Shown here: positions 9,121 to 17,176 of the stretch, one piece after another
How positions within the stretch are numbered: position 1 is the stretch's first letter
Layout: every line of letters starts with the position of its first letter
Assembly (NCBI RefSeq): GCF_013186535.1
Contig: NZ_JABMCZ010000003.1
Span: 1,488,001-1,552,000 of the forward strand
Direction: 5' to 3'
DNA: 64,000 bases
Source of the DNA: Nocardia terpenica
GTDB taxonomy: Bacteria > Actinomycetota > Actinomycetes > Mycobacteriales > Mycobacteriaceae
Made by a program: the position numbers and the translations under genes
The notes under the pieces: model-generated
What the model was told of the DNA's origin: nothing
Database searches by the model: none
The model's input: the letters and a program-made list of their open reading frames with translations, nothing else

Positions 9121-9759
9121 ATGTCCGGGCCGCGCTCGCCGGGGCGCTACGACGTCCTTGCCGTTGCCTCGTCGGCCGGTGGTATCCACGCCCTGCGTAC
9201 CCTGCTGGGTGCGCTCGGCCCGGACCTCCCGGTGCCGGTGCTCGTTGTCCAGCACCTCGACCGGCGCCATCCGACCATGCTCGCCGAGATTCTCGCCCGC
9301 GTCACAACCCTGGTGGTCAAGCTGGCCGACGATGCCGAATACGCCGTGGCCGGCACCGTCTACCTGGCGCCGCCCGATCGCCACCTCCTCGTCGGCCCCC
9401 ACGGGCGCCTCACATTGTCGACCAGTGAGCGCGTGCACTTTTCGCGCCCCTCAGCCGATCCGCTCTTCGAGTCGGTAGCCCAGGTCTACAAGCAGCATGC
9501 CATCGCCTGCGTACTCACCGGCACCGGAAGTGACGGTGCGGTGGGCGTTGCCGCCGTGAAATCGCAAGGTGGGACCACGATCGCTCAGGATCCTCGGACC
9601 GCGCAACGGGCGGGTATGCCTCAGGCTGCCGTCGCTACCGGCGTTGTCGACCTCGTACTACCGCTGGAGGAGATCGGTGCGGTGATCCGCGGACTGGTCC
9701 AGACCCGCACGGACACCTGGCCAATCGACACCGTCCCGGCGGTCCGGGCCGCGTCGTAA
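9121..9759 (+). CDS. cheB: Orphan CheB-type protein-glutamate methylesterase
   Basis: The 212-residue protein is a stand-alone CheB catalytic domain without a receiver domain. The triad is visible: Ser in VASSAGGIHALR (residues 16-17), His in VVQHLDRRHPTM (near 43) and Asp in LTGTGSDGAVG (near 140). CheB domains deamidate or demethylate chemoreceptor glutamines and glutamates. No chemotaxis genes are in the window, so it probably acts in a stress or signalling pathway, as CheB/CheR/PAS proteins do in non-motile actinobacteria. The start is the first in-frame ATG; the ribosome-binding site is weak. Confidence 0.85.
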   Translation: MSGPRSPGRYDVLAVASSAGGIHALRTLLGALGPDLPVPVLVVQHLDRRHPTMLAEILARVTTLVVKLADDAEYAVAGTVYLAPPDRHLLVGPHGRLTLSTSERVHFSRPSADPLFESVAQVYKQHAIACVLTGTGSDGAVGVAAVKSQGGTTIAQDPRTAQRAGMPQAAVATGVVDLVLPLEEIGAVIRGLVQTRTDTWPIDTVPAVRAAS

Positions 9760-9856
9760 CGGGCAGATTGCCCAGGCATATGCGATGCCATCACCATCGC
9801 GATCGCCCTACCCAGCCGGGCCACGCCGCAGCGTCCATGATGATGCGCGCATGTGG

Positions 9857-10603
9857 TCACCGCGTGGCGGGCGCATCCTCCGGTCCGGGGAGTGTGGCAT
9901 CGCCCGGCCCTGGCAGTGTGGCCGCGAGACCGGCCAGCAGGATGTCGAGGCCACGTTCGAGTTCCACGGCGCCGTCGTAGGTTGCCAGCACCGAGGCCAG
10001 GTTTCGCACCAGCGGGAACTCGCCGATCGGCAGCCGATACAAGCCCAGTCGCAGCAGGTCGTCGGTCTCCTCGGGGCGTTCGACGAGTTCCTGCAACTCG
10101 TTGAGCACGTGCCCGTAGAGGAATCCGAACAGGGCGCGATAGATATGCAGCGCATCGACCTCGGTGTATCCGACGCGGGTGAGCAGTGCGAGTATGTCCT
10201 CCAGCGGCCGCACCACCGCCGGCGCCCGCTGTCCCAGTGGGGTCGACAGCGGCCGGGTCACCAGCAGCGGCACCACCTGTGGATGTGCCAGGGCCAGCCG
10301 CCGGAAGTCCCGGGCGACGCGACGCACTTCGGCGACCCAGTCGGATGCCGCGGGGTCGACCGAAAGCTGCCCGAACACGCTCTCGGTGACTCCGTCTAGC
10401 ACCGCTGCCTTGTTCGGCACGTGCCGGTAGATCACCATCGGATCGCGGCCCACCGCCTCGGCCAGGCGCCGCATCGACAACCCGTCCACCCCGTCGCGGT
10501 CGATGACCTCGAGCGCCGCGCTCAGCACCGCCGCCCGCGTCACCGGACTGTCCCGGCGACCGCCCCTGGGCTTCTTGGAGTTGTTCGACGATTCAGCCAC
10601 CAC
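9857..10603 (-). CDS. TetR-family transcriptional regulator
   Basis: This intact 248-residue regulator has an N-terminal HTH (AAVLSAALEVIDRDGVDG, LSMRRLAEAVGRDPM, VIYRHVPNKAAVLD) and the TetR_C-like domain with LHIYRALFGFLYGHVLNE. The GTG start is chosen because GGAACGGAG lies about 8 bases upstream; an ATG at 10639 is possible but almost touches the operator. It is a close paralogue of the frameshifted gene at 6257. The palindrome at 10642 immediately upstream is probably its own binding site, and it is a good candidate to control the related sites at 6206, 7012 and 14188. Confidence 0.88.
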   Translation of the reverse strand: MVAESSNNSKKPRGGRRDSPVTRAAVLSAALEVIDRDGVDGLSMRRLAEAVGRDPMVIYRHVPNKAAVLDGVTESVFGQLSVDPAASDWVAEVRRVARDFRRLALAHPQVVPLLVTRPLSTPLGQRAPAVVRPLEDILALLTRVGYTEVDALHIYRALFGFLYGHVLNELQELVERPEETDDLLRLGLYRLPIGEFPLVRNLASVLATYDGAVELERGLDILLAGLAATLPGPGDATLPGPEDAPATR

Positions 10604-10641
10604 GAACGGGCTCCGTTCCTTCCGGGATCGGGCAAGCATAG

Positions 10642-10656
10642 GTCAACAATGTTGAC
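10642..10656. promoter_or_regulatory. TetR operator palindrome (copy E)
   Basis: GTCAACAATGTTGAC is a perfect 15-bp palindrome just upstream of the intact TetR gene. Its half-site TGTTGAC/GTCAACA recurs at the promoters at 6206, 7012 and 14188. This position is typical of an autoregulatory operator. Confidence 0.6.
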
Positions 10657-10725
10657 ATACGAACGGCCCCATGCTCCTACAGACGGACGGCGCTTCACCC
10701 GCCGAGGCAAGTGGCGCCGTGATCG

Positions 10726-11550
10726 TCACGAATCGACGGCCCCGTTGGGTGTCGGCGCGGCGGCGGCAAGCAGGGTTGCGGAGGCAGTCTTCTCGCGGGC
10801 CAGGAAGGTGCCGACTTCGCTGATCGCGCTCATCAGTGGTGCCGGGAACACCACGGTGGTGTTCTTGTCGACTCCGAGTTCGATCAGGGTCTGCAAATTG
10901 CGTAACTGCAGAGCCAAGGGGTGGGCCATCATTGTGTCCGAAGCCTCGCCCAGCGCTGCAGCTGCCAGCGATTCGCCTTCGGCGGCAATGATTTTCGCGC
11001 GCTTCTCGCGTTCGGCCTCGGCCTGGCGGGCCATCGCCCGCTGCATGCTGGCGGGCAGTTGGATGTCCTTGAGTTCGACCAGGGTGACCTCCACGCCCCA
11101 TTCCAGGGTGGTGGTATCGAGGATCTGCGCGATGTCGGCGTTGATCGTGTCGGTCTCCGACAGCGCCTGGTCGAGAGTGTGCTGACCGACCACTTTGCGC
11201 AGCGTGGTCTGGGCGATCTGATCGATCGCGGAATACACGTTCTCGATCGCGACCACCGACTTCTCGGCATCGATGACCCGGAAGTAGGCGACCGCCGAGA
11301 TGTCGACGCTGACATTGTCGCGGGTGATGATCCCCTGCGACTGGATCGGCATGGTGACGATGCGCATCGACACCCGCCGGAGCCGATCGATCACCGGGAC
11401 GATGAGGTTCAGGCCGGGATCCCGAACCGCCACCACGCGCCCGAGCCGGAACAACACACCCTTCTCGTACTGGGTCACAATCCGGATCGAGAGCGCCACC
11501 ATGATCAGCAGCACCACGATGACGACGACGATGACGATGACGACGTTCAC
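10726..11550 (-). CDS. SPFH/band 7 (stomatin-like) membrane protein
   Basis: The 274-residue protein has an N-terminal membrane anchor (VVIVIVVVIVVLLIMVALS) followed by the band 7 domain (QYEKGVLFRLGRVV, LIVPVIDRLRRV, EVTLVELKDIQLPASMQRAM). A coiled-coil AEAEREKRAKIIAAEGE precedes the C-terminal tail. Such proteins form membrane scaffolds and modulate proteases or lipid microdomains. GTG is chosen because AAGGAG lies 5 bases upstream and the start overlaps the DUF5994 stop as GTGA. The usual partner NfeD is not seen. Confidence 0.88.
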   Translation of the reverse strand: MNVVIVIVVVIVVLLIMVALSIRIVTQYEKGVLFRLGRVVAVRDPGLNLIVPVIDRLRRVSMRIVTMPIQSQGIITRDNVSVDISAVAYFRVIDAEKSVVAIENVYSAIDQIAQTTLRKVVGQHTLDQALSETDTINADIAQILDTTTLEWGVEVTLVELKDIQLPASMQRAMARQAEAEREKRAKIIAAEGESLAAAALGEASDTMMAHPLALQLRNLQTLIELGVDKNTTVVFPAPLMSAISEVGTFLAREKTASATLLAAAAPTPNGAVDS

Positions 11551-12095
11551 GACGACTCCTTGCGTGTGCTGCCGGTCCATCCGAGACGATGGGTCTCGAG
11601 CCGGCGCTGCCACTGTCGTAACGCGGCAGCCCGGCCGATACGGTCTCGCGGGCCGGACATCAATAACTCGTCGACCGTCGATTCGTTGTGCTTGCCGGAT
11701 GCGGTGGTCATCACCGAGAACGCACGATGCGCGGTCGTGCCGGGGGGAACCACGAGCAGGACCAGACGGCGATCGCGCGGGCCGGACACTTCGACCGTGT
11801 GCGCGGTGCCGTGTCGGTATCCGTCGAGTCGCACGACGTGTCCGGCGAAGACGAATTCATCGGGCGCACTTGCCCATTCCCGCAAGCGATAGGTCACGCG
11901 ATGGACGGTGCCGAGCTGCGCGGCCAGTGGTGAGAGCACGGCCGGAAGCTCGGCCGGGAGGTCGTCGCTGTAGGGCCACCATGCGCCGTCGACATAGCCG
12001 GTCTTGGCCGAATCGACCTTCAGCAGAATACGCGGTGTGCGTTCGCCGGGTGGGCTGTGCGGCCCGGTACCAATTCGGATGGTCTGTTGCGTCAT
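11547..12095 (-). CDS. DUF5994 family protein, third paralogue
   Basis: The 182-residue protein contains GYVDGAWWPYSDDLPAELPA and HRVTYRLREWASAP, the same blocks as the pair at 5136-6154. AGGAG lies upstream of the ATG. It is followed without a gap by the SPFH gene, the two sharing a GTGA overlap. Three DUF5994 copies in 7 kb, one tied to a membrane scaffold protein, suggest a role at the cell envelope, but this is inference. Confidence 0.82.
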   Translation of the reverse strand: MTQQTIRIGTGPHSPPGERTPRILLKVDSAKTGYVDGAWWPYSDDLPAELPAVLSPLAAQLGTVHRVTYRLREWASAPDEFVFAGHVVRLDGYRHGTAHTVEVSGPRDRRLVLLVVPPGTTAHRAFSVMTTASGKHNESTVDELLMSGPRDRIGRAAALRQWQRRLETHRLGWTGSTRKESS

Positions 12096-12651
12096 AGCGG
12101 ACGCTCCTATCTCGGCCGGGGATTCGGCCGAATCTGCTTCGAGCCCGGGCGACGATGTGGCCTTGGAACAGCCACCCCCGAGGTGCCGCCGATCCCTGTG
12201 GAGTCAGCGTTCGAAGTCGCCGTCTCCGGGTGTGTGGTTAAACCGGATCGGCCTGGCCGTTCGATGCCTGCACCGGTTGTCACCCCAGCTTAGACGCTTA
12301 TACGATGTAAGTCTACATTGTAGTATAACGCCGTTGACAGAACGTCCGGGCGACCGGCGCGATCGAACTCGAACTCGAACTCGGCCCCATCGCCATCGCC
12401 ATCGCCATCGCCGCGGCCCGCGCACGCGGTCATGACAGGCGCTGCGGCCCGAATGCCACTTCGGGCGTGGCGACCTGATGGTAACCACTACGCGAGATCC
12501 TCGTGACACCGAAAGCGTTGCCGCAGTCCAGCTTTGAGTTCCGAGGCGACAGGTTTCCTCGAACAGCATTCGGGTGGGGAGGTTTCTGGTCGACCGGTCG
12601 CGACTTCCTGGCGAATCGTAAACCTGTACAACAGATTTCAGATGTAGAGCG
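12096..12651. other. Long intergenic region with operator motif (copy C) and microsatellites
   Basis: No convincing gene is seen here. At 12304-12323 the sequence GATGTAAGTCTACATTGTAG contains CTACATTGTAG and matches the motif upstream of the other DUF5994 genes; it probably belongs to the promoter of the third DUF5994 gene. At about 12366-12413 there are short arrays of GAACTC and CATCGC. In one frame these read as an alternating Glu-Leu / Ile-Ala peptide with no start codon. Confidence 0.5.
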
Positions 12652-13056
12652 CTAGGGTATAGCTGTGGCCTGGGCGCACGGCCGGTCGTCCGCCGCGACG
12701 AGTTGCGGGACGATGTGTGTGGAAAAGTATTCGGTGGGATCCTGGTGGCCGATGTTGGCCGTGATCAGTATCGCGCCTCTGGAGGCGGCCGCTGCTCGTA
12801 GTCGATTCTGCGCGGGTTCGGCGAGGAAGCCACCCGCAACGACTGCGAAGATCTCGTCGGCCCGCGAGATCGCCTGGTGGGCTTCGCGTTCGGAGAAGAC
12901 TCCCGTGGCATCGAATCCATGCGAGGTGAGCACGGCGAGCGCGGATCCCATCTTTGCCGGTGAGCCGCCGGCCACGACGACTCGCCGGGTTCGGGGATGT
13001 TTCATTGCCGATCTCTGACTGCGGTCTCCCGCATCGTGTGCCTCGGCATCGCTCAC
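12652..13056 (-). CDS. Receiver-like protein
   Basis: The 134-residue protein has a Rossmann-like alternation (RRVVVAGGSPAKMGSALAVL, then FDATGVFSEREAHQAI, AVVAGGFL, GAILITANIG) reminiscent of response-regulator or nucleotide-binding folds. It lacks the aspartate pair of a true receiver. The GTG start overlaps the stop of the upstream membrane gene (GTGA), which decides it over an ATG at 13005. Function unknown; homologues near DUF6131-type genes in related genera would support a conserved stress locus. Confidence 0.55.
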   Translation of the reverse strand: MSDAEAHDAGDRSQRSAMKHPRTRRVVVAGGSPAKMGSALAVLTSHGFDATGVFSEREAHQAISRADEIFAVVAGGFLAEPAQNRLRAAAASRGAILITANIGHQDPTEYFSTHIVPQLVAADDRPCAQATAIP

Positions 13057-13295
13057 TCGAGCCTGTCTCGCCAGCTCGGGTGGGTGCGGATGTGACGTGA
13101 GCCGCCGGCATGTTCGGCGTAGTCACGGCTTGTCGCGGTGTCCTGGGGATGCGCTCGGCGCAGCAGCGCTCGGGCCGCGCTGGTGAGGTACGGGCGCGGG
13201 CCGCCGGCGGACTGGCCGTTCAGGACGACCACGGCGAGGACGCCGACGACACTGGCGCCGAGGACAAGGCCGACGATCAGGGCGAGGACGAGCAT
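13053..13295 (-). CDS. Small membrane protein
   Basis: The 80-residue protein starts with one hydrophobic helix (MLVLALIVGLVLGASVVGVL, continuing AVVVL) and ends in a basic, disordered tail. GGGAG precedes the ATG. It is coupled by a GTGA overlap to the receiver-like gene downstream. Its size and position fit the small membrane proteins typical of this locus. Confidence 0.6.
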   Translation of the reverse strand: MLVLALIVGLVLGASVVGVLAVVVLNGQSAGGPRPYLTSAARALLRRAHPQDTATSRDYAEHAGGSRHIRTHPSWRDRLE

Positions 13296-13428
13296 GATGG
13301 CTCCCGGGTGATGCGTTGGTTGTGTATTGCTGTGAAGGTTGGCTGTCTACCGGTGATTGGCACGTGAGTGCCGGTCACCGTGCGGCAGCCCTGCCAGGCG
13401 CGGCTGGTTCCGGTTGTTGTGGCGTCGG

Positions 13429-13584
13429 TCAGTAGTAGTGGCGTCGGCCGCCGACCCCGTGCCCGATGCGGCCGGCGACCATCAGCGCCACACCGACGAG
13501 CAGGACGATGATTCCGGCGGTGGTGAGCAAGCCGAAACCGAGCACCAGCCCGGCGATAAGCAGGACGGCTCCGAAGATGATCAT
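13429..13584 (-). CDS. DUF6131 small hydrophobic protein
   Basis: This 51-residue protein has two short hydrophobic helices (MIIFGAVLLIAGLVLGFGLL and TTAGIIVLLVGVALMVAG) and a tail ending RRHYY. The layout is that of DUF6131 proteins, whose function is unknown. AGGTAA lies about 8 bases before the ATG. It is part of the leftward series of small membrane genes. Confidence 0.7.
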   Translation of the reverse strand: MIIFGAVLLIAGLVLGFGLLTTAGIIVLLVGVALMVAGRIGHGVGGRRHYY

Positions 13585-13697
13585 GACGTGGGGTTACCTG
13601 ATTCTCTGGTATTGCGTGAGGTGTCACGCGGCACATCGAGCGGTTGCCCAAATGGGTCGAGGGTGCTCGACGGTGACGATCCGCGAAGGGCGCCGGT

Positions 13698-14135
13698 CTA
13701 ACGGGCACCAGTGGTAGCGCGACCGAACATCTGCCCCAGACTGCGCCGATGGACCGGAGGCGAGGACACCGCCTCCGGTCCATCGCCAGGCACCTCGGCC
13801 GCGACATCAGTCGCGCCGACGTAGGAGGCCGGGGCGCTCGGCCGCGGCGCGGAACGCCGGCGGGTGTCATGCGAGGTCTTCAGTTCGCTGCGGGCGCTGC
13901 GTCCACGGCGAGCGGTGCGCCGGGCGCCGGCGAGCAGCAGGCCCAGTCCGGCGATCCCGATACCGCCGACGACGATGCCGTAGAGGAACAGCACGCCGGT
14001 GGATCCGGTGATGTGGTAGCCCAGCACCCCGAAATGGTCGGTCAGGGTGTGGGCATTGCCCGAATTCGCGAACACACCGATCACGCCGATGAGAACGGCA
14101 GCGACGAGGATGACGAGTCCGATAATGACGGTCAT
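13698..14135 (-). CDS. Two-helix membrane protein
   Basis: The 145-residue protein has an N-terminal helix (VIIGLVILVAAVLIGVIGVF), a second helix (GVLFLYGIVVGGIGIAGLGL) and a basic, proline-rich cytoplasmic tail. GAGGGATC precedes the ATG; the codons upstream are promoter sequence. It is transcribed from the promoter at 14165, the close relative of the DUF5994 promoter at 6183. Function unknown. Confidence 0.7.
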   Translation of the reverse strand: MTVIIGLVILVAAVLIGVIGVFANSGNAHTLTDHFGVLGYHITGSTGVLFLYGIVVGGIGIAGLGLLLAGARRTARRGRSARSELKTSHDTRRRSAPRPSAPASYVGATDVAAEVPGDGPEAVSSPPVHRRSLGQMFGRATTGAR

Positions 14136-14164
14136 GGTGATCCCTCGGATCTGTTGATACCTCC

Positions 14165-14214
14165 AGTACATGCCACTCACACCAACATGTCAACACTGTA
14201 TGCCTACGTTATAG
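14165..14214 (-). promoter_or_regulatory. Promoter with upstream operator motif (copy B)
   Basis: TTGACA (14188-14193), a 17-base spacer and TGTACT (14165-14170) repeat the hexamers and spacing seen at 6183. The flank ACCTCCAGTACA is also shared with that promoter. Upstream the plus strand reads TGTCAACACTGTATG and then CCTACGTTATAG, matching copies A and C. Two promoters built alike point to one regulator. Confidence 0.65.
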
Positions 14215-14465
14215 AACCAGTTTGTGCAGGCACGGACTGCCAGCAGCATGAGAAGGCGACCGGCAAGGGCCCGTCACAGAACTGGCCGTGATCGCCGAGA
14301 TCGCTTGGGTGTGCATATTGCAACGTCGTGGCCCGACTGGTGGCAGGGCGACGATCGCGCGCGGTGTGCTGGACCGGAAAGAACGTCACGCTGACGACCC
14401 GGAGTGAGAGCGCGACGGGGGTGAGTATTCCACCGGTTCCGATTGCGCCCTCTACCGGTGCTGGC
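14215..14465. other. Intergenic region between cargo block and second element operon
   Basis: I see no gene here. The segment marks the boundary between the small-membrane-protein block and the DUF2786 operon, both transcribed leftward. Confidence 0.4.
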
Positions 14466-15161
14466 CTACGGATCGATGTCGGAGTTCCAACCGATCTGGT
14501 AGCCCCGTGTGAGCGATTCACGTTCGAGTTCCGGGTTGTAGGTACCGCGACGGAGGGTCGGCAGGGCCAGCTTCCTTGCGTTCGCCGCGCCTTTGGCGTC
14601 GGCTGCGAGAGTTCGGGTTTGGAGATCGGATCCGGTTTGCCGGTCGGCCTCGGCTGCCGCAGCCGCTTCGGCGGCTTGGAGGCGAGCCCTGATGCCGAGG
14701 CTGAAGCCGTGCATCCAGCTGATCTCGGGGTCATCGGGAGCAACTCCGGGCGTTGCTGGTAGGGGCGGATCTGTGGCGTGGCGGAGCATTCGGCTGCGCA
14801 GCGGTGGGTACAGGATTCGGACTCGTTCGAGATGACGCGGTGCCCCGTAGACCTCGACAGTTGCGGAGGTAGGGCTGTGCTGCCAATAGGCCGTCGTGCA
14901 GTGCAGTGCGGAAGCGATGCCGGCCAGCAGCATGATCTGCTGGTGTAGGAAGCCGCCGGTCAGTGAATAGTCTTCGCGCATCACGGCGTCGGCGGCGGTA
15001 CGACCGACCTTGATGTGGGCGTACTCGATTCCGTGCTTGGCTAACAGCTGGAAGGCGCGTTCTTCGAAGAGATCGCCTTCGGGGGTTCCGGCTCGGCTCT
15101 CGGCCTTCGCGAGCAGGTTGCCGATGAGTTCGATCATCTCCTGCCGGTCACGCTTGGTCAC
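14466..15161 (-). CDS. DUF2786 domain protein
   Basis: The 231-residue protein begins with the DUF2786 signature (MIELIGNLLAKAESRAGTPE, then LFEERAFQLLAKHGIEY). DUF2786 proteins are widespread on actinobacterial mobile elements and their function is not known. The GTG start follows AGGAGAC by 6 bases; an ATG at 15215 would overlap the upstream gene and lacks such a site. It is last in a four-gene leftward operon of element proteins. Confidence 0.75.
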   Translation of the reverse strand: MTKRDRQEMIELIGNLLAKAESRAGTPEGDLFEERAFQLLAKHGIEYAHIKVGRTAADAVMREDYSLTGGFLHQQIMLLAGIASALHCTTAYWQHSPTSATVEVYGAPRHLERVRILYPPLRSRMLRHATDPPLPATPGVAPDDPEISWMHGFSLGIRARLQAAEAAAAAEADRQTGSDLQTRTLAADAKGAANARKLALPTLRRGTYNPELERESLTRGYQIGWNSDIDP

Positions 15162-15183
15162 GATCGTCTCCTGGAGTCGGTGA

Positions 15184-16614
15184 CTACGCTCGTTCAGCGT
15201 ATTCGCGGCTGTCATACTTCCTGGCCTGGCGGATCACTCGGCCGACGGCGTGTTTGCTGCACCCGCCTACGAGCTTCGCGATTTGAGGATAAGTTCGCTG
15301 CTCGTCGTGCCACAGCCGAAGGATCTCCCGCACGGTGTCGGGGTCGCGGCGGCGGGCCGGATCCTCCGAGCACAACTTCGTGGCGATGTCGGTCCAGACA
15401 TCAACCGCAGGTCCTGCCGGGGCCTCCGAATTGCGCGATCCGGCTGTTCGGCCGTGCGTACCGATACGCACCACCGCAGTGCCGTCGTACGGCCCGGCGG
15501 CGCCGCAGTCGTGCGCCGTCTGTAGGCGTTGTCCGACGGAACATTGTTGATGCTGCGCATGACTGCGCATCGGTGTGACGGTGTCACCAGCCGACGACCG
15601 TGCGGCGGCTATGCCGGCAACGCGGGAAGGCTCAGTGCTTGCGCCGCCATGAGCGGGTGAGGGTGTCGTCGGTCCTCCTGGCGGGGTGAGCCCATCGTCG
15701 CTGTGCACGGCAGGCCACGGACTCGGTGGGTCCAGGTCGAGCAGTGCGGTCGTGCTGCGCAGCGCTGCGATGTGGTCGATGAGTACCTCGCGGTGATCGC
15801 GTCCGTCGAAGGGGATCAGGCCGCCGCTGTCGATAGCGTGCCGCATCGCCTTGCGCAGACGCCGATTGGCGTTCTGAACCCGACGGGCACTCGCACCGTC
15901 GGAGTTGCGGATCGTATGCGCCTCATCCACGGCGAGAGCCAACGCGATCACTCGCCGCTGCCTGTCCGCATCGGACGCGGTTCGCTGCGGATCCAGGTCG
16001 GCTAGCCGGAGCCGAACAAGCAGCCGCTCGGGTGTGATCGTCCAGTTGATCCGCGATCGGCGACTTGCATTGAGGCGGCGTTCGAGCGCCATGCTGCGCT
16101 CCCACCCCCAGGCGGCGACCAGCGGTGCGGTCAGCCGGATCAGGAGCGTGCCGAAGTTGTCAGCGTCTGAGGCCGATAGCACCGCGCTCAAGCACGTCAT
16201 CGCCCACATCGCGATGCCATCGACACCGCCGGGGGAACCAGCACGCTGCGCTGCGCGAGCCCGGAGCGCACTGGTGATCACCATGATCTCCAGGAATGAG
16301 AAGAACGCGATTCGGAGGAACCCGGACAGATGCATGGCGTCGCCCATGAAGACCCACATGCCTTGAGCACTGACCCCGGTGGCGATTGCTGCTGCGAGAA
16401 GTGTGCCGACGCCCTCTCCCGTCCAACCACGTTGTGCCGCAATGCGCGTCAGTCGATTGGACAGGATCGCAATGAGCCCGAGGCAGCAAGCTGCGGTCAG
16501 GAGCGTGAGCGCCGTTGCGAGAGGATGGGCGCCAACAAGCTCGATGAGCTGCCTGCCCAGAATCTCCAACGTGTGAGCGGTGTGATTGGCCACGATGTCG
16601 ATCTCCATCTTCAT
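15184..16614 (-). CDS. DUF2637-like membrane protein with C-terminal HTH
   Basis: The 476-residue protein has about four membrane helices (ATALTLLTAACCLGLIAILS, LAAAIATGVSAQGMWVF, IAFFSFLEIMVITSALRAR, AMWAMTCLSAVLSAS) and then a soluble region. The C-terminal segment TYPQIAKLVGGCSKHAVG looks like a HTH. Proteins with DUF2637-like membrane domains are encoded by Streptomyces and other actinobacterial conjugative elements, where they are linked to intramycelial spread. The ATG is chosen because it lies after the upstream stop and the codons before it overlap that gene. The ribosome-binding site is weak. Confidence 0.65.
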   Translation of the reverse strand: MKMEIDIVANHTAHTLEILGRQLIELVGAHPLATALTLLTAACCLGLIAILSNRLTRIAAQRGWTGEGVGTLLAAAIATGVSAQGMWVFMGDAMHLSGFLRIAFFSFLEIMVITSALRARAAQRAGSPGGVDGIAMWAMTCLSAVLSASDADNFGTLLIRLTAPLVAAWGWERSMALERRLNASRRSRINWTITPERLLVRLRLADLDPQRTASDADRQRRVIALALAVDEAHTIRNSDGASARRVQNANRRLRKAMRHAIDSGGLIPFDGRDHREVLIDHIAALRSTTALLDLDPPSPWPAVHSDDGLTPPGGPTTPSPAHGGASTEPSRVAGIAAARSSAGDTVTPMRSHAQHQQCSVGQRLQTAHDCGAAGPYDGTAVVRIGTHGRTAGSRNSEAPAGPAVDVWTDIATKLCSEDPARRRDPDTVREILRLWHDEQRTYPQIAKLVGGCSKHAVGRVIRQARKYDSREYAERA

Positions 16615-16678
16615 CAAGCCGATGAGGGAGGGGTGGAACGAGCGTCCGGCCGCAGGTTCAGCGGGCCGGGCCAGCTGC

Positions 16679-17176
16679 TTAGTTGCAGTCGAGCTGCTGT
16701 CGGTACGTGCGAATCTCTTCGTTGTGTCGCGCGCAACTTGGCGTGTGCCCAACCTCGCGGTCGTCTGGATGCGGACCGCATTGTGGACCGAAATCCACGA
16801 TCCGGCAGCCGCACGTCCGGCATGTCCATGAGGTGAAGGGGTGTGAATGAGGGTGGGACGAGCCGCCTGCGATGTAGTTGAAGGCGGCTTCGCCTGGATA
16901 CGGCTCGCCATCGAGATGGAGCGCGCGGGCGACCTCTGACCAGGACCGACCCTCTTCGCGGCCGTGTCGGGCGTACTCGCCGGCCAGTCGCTGAAGCTGC
17001 GACATGAGGGACTTGGAGACTGCGGCAGCAGCCAGCGGATCGACGGGTACTTCGACAGATAGGTTGCCCCAGCCGTCTACCTGCCGGAGGACGACGGCCG
17101 ACTCGCCATCGCGGCGGCGCAACGTATCGAACACCAGCTGTCTCAGCTTGCGAATCGCCTCATCGTATGGGCTCAT
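16679..17176 (-). CDS. Hypothetical protein with Cys/His cluster
   Basis: The 165-residue protein has a helical N-terminal half (ESAVVLRQVDGWGNLSVEVP, then SWSEVARALHLDGEPYPGEA). A C-terminal CRTCGC...C...C/H cluster could bind zinc. Its ATG overlaps the preceding stop as ATGA. The mix of a HTH-like segment and a zinc ribbon suggests nucleic-acid binding. No family name is claimed. Confidence 0.6.
   Translation of the reverse strand: MSPYDEAIRKLRQLVFDTLRRRDGESAVVLRQVDGWGNLSVEVPVDPLAAAAVSKSLMSQLQRLAGEYARHGREEGRSWSEVARALHLDGEPYPGEAAFNYIAGGSSHPHSHPFTSWTCRTCGCRIVDFGPQCGPHPDDREVGHTPSCARHNEEIRTYRQQLDCN

Noticed and set aside
12204..12569. Leftward frame of 121 codons
   Set aside because: It consists largely of Arg/Trp/Val repeats created by the CATCGC microsatellite.
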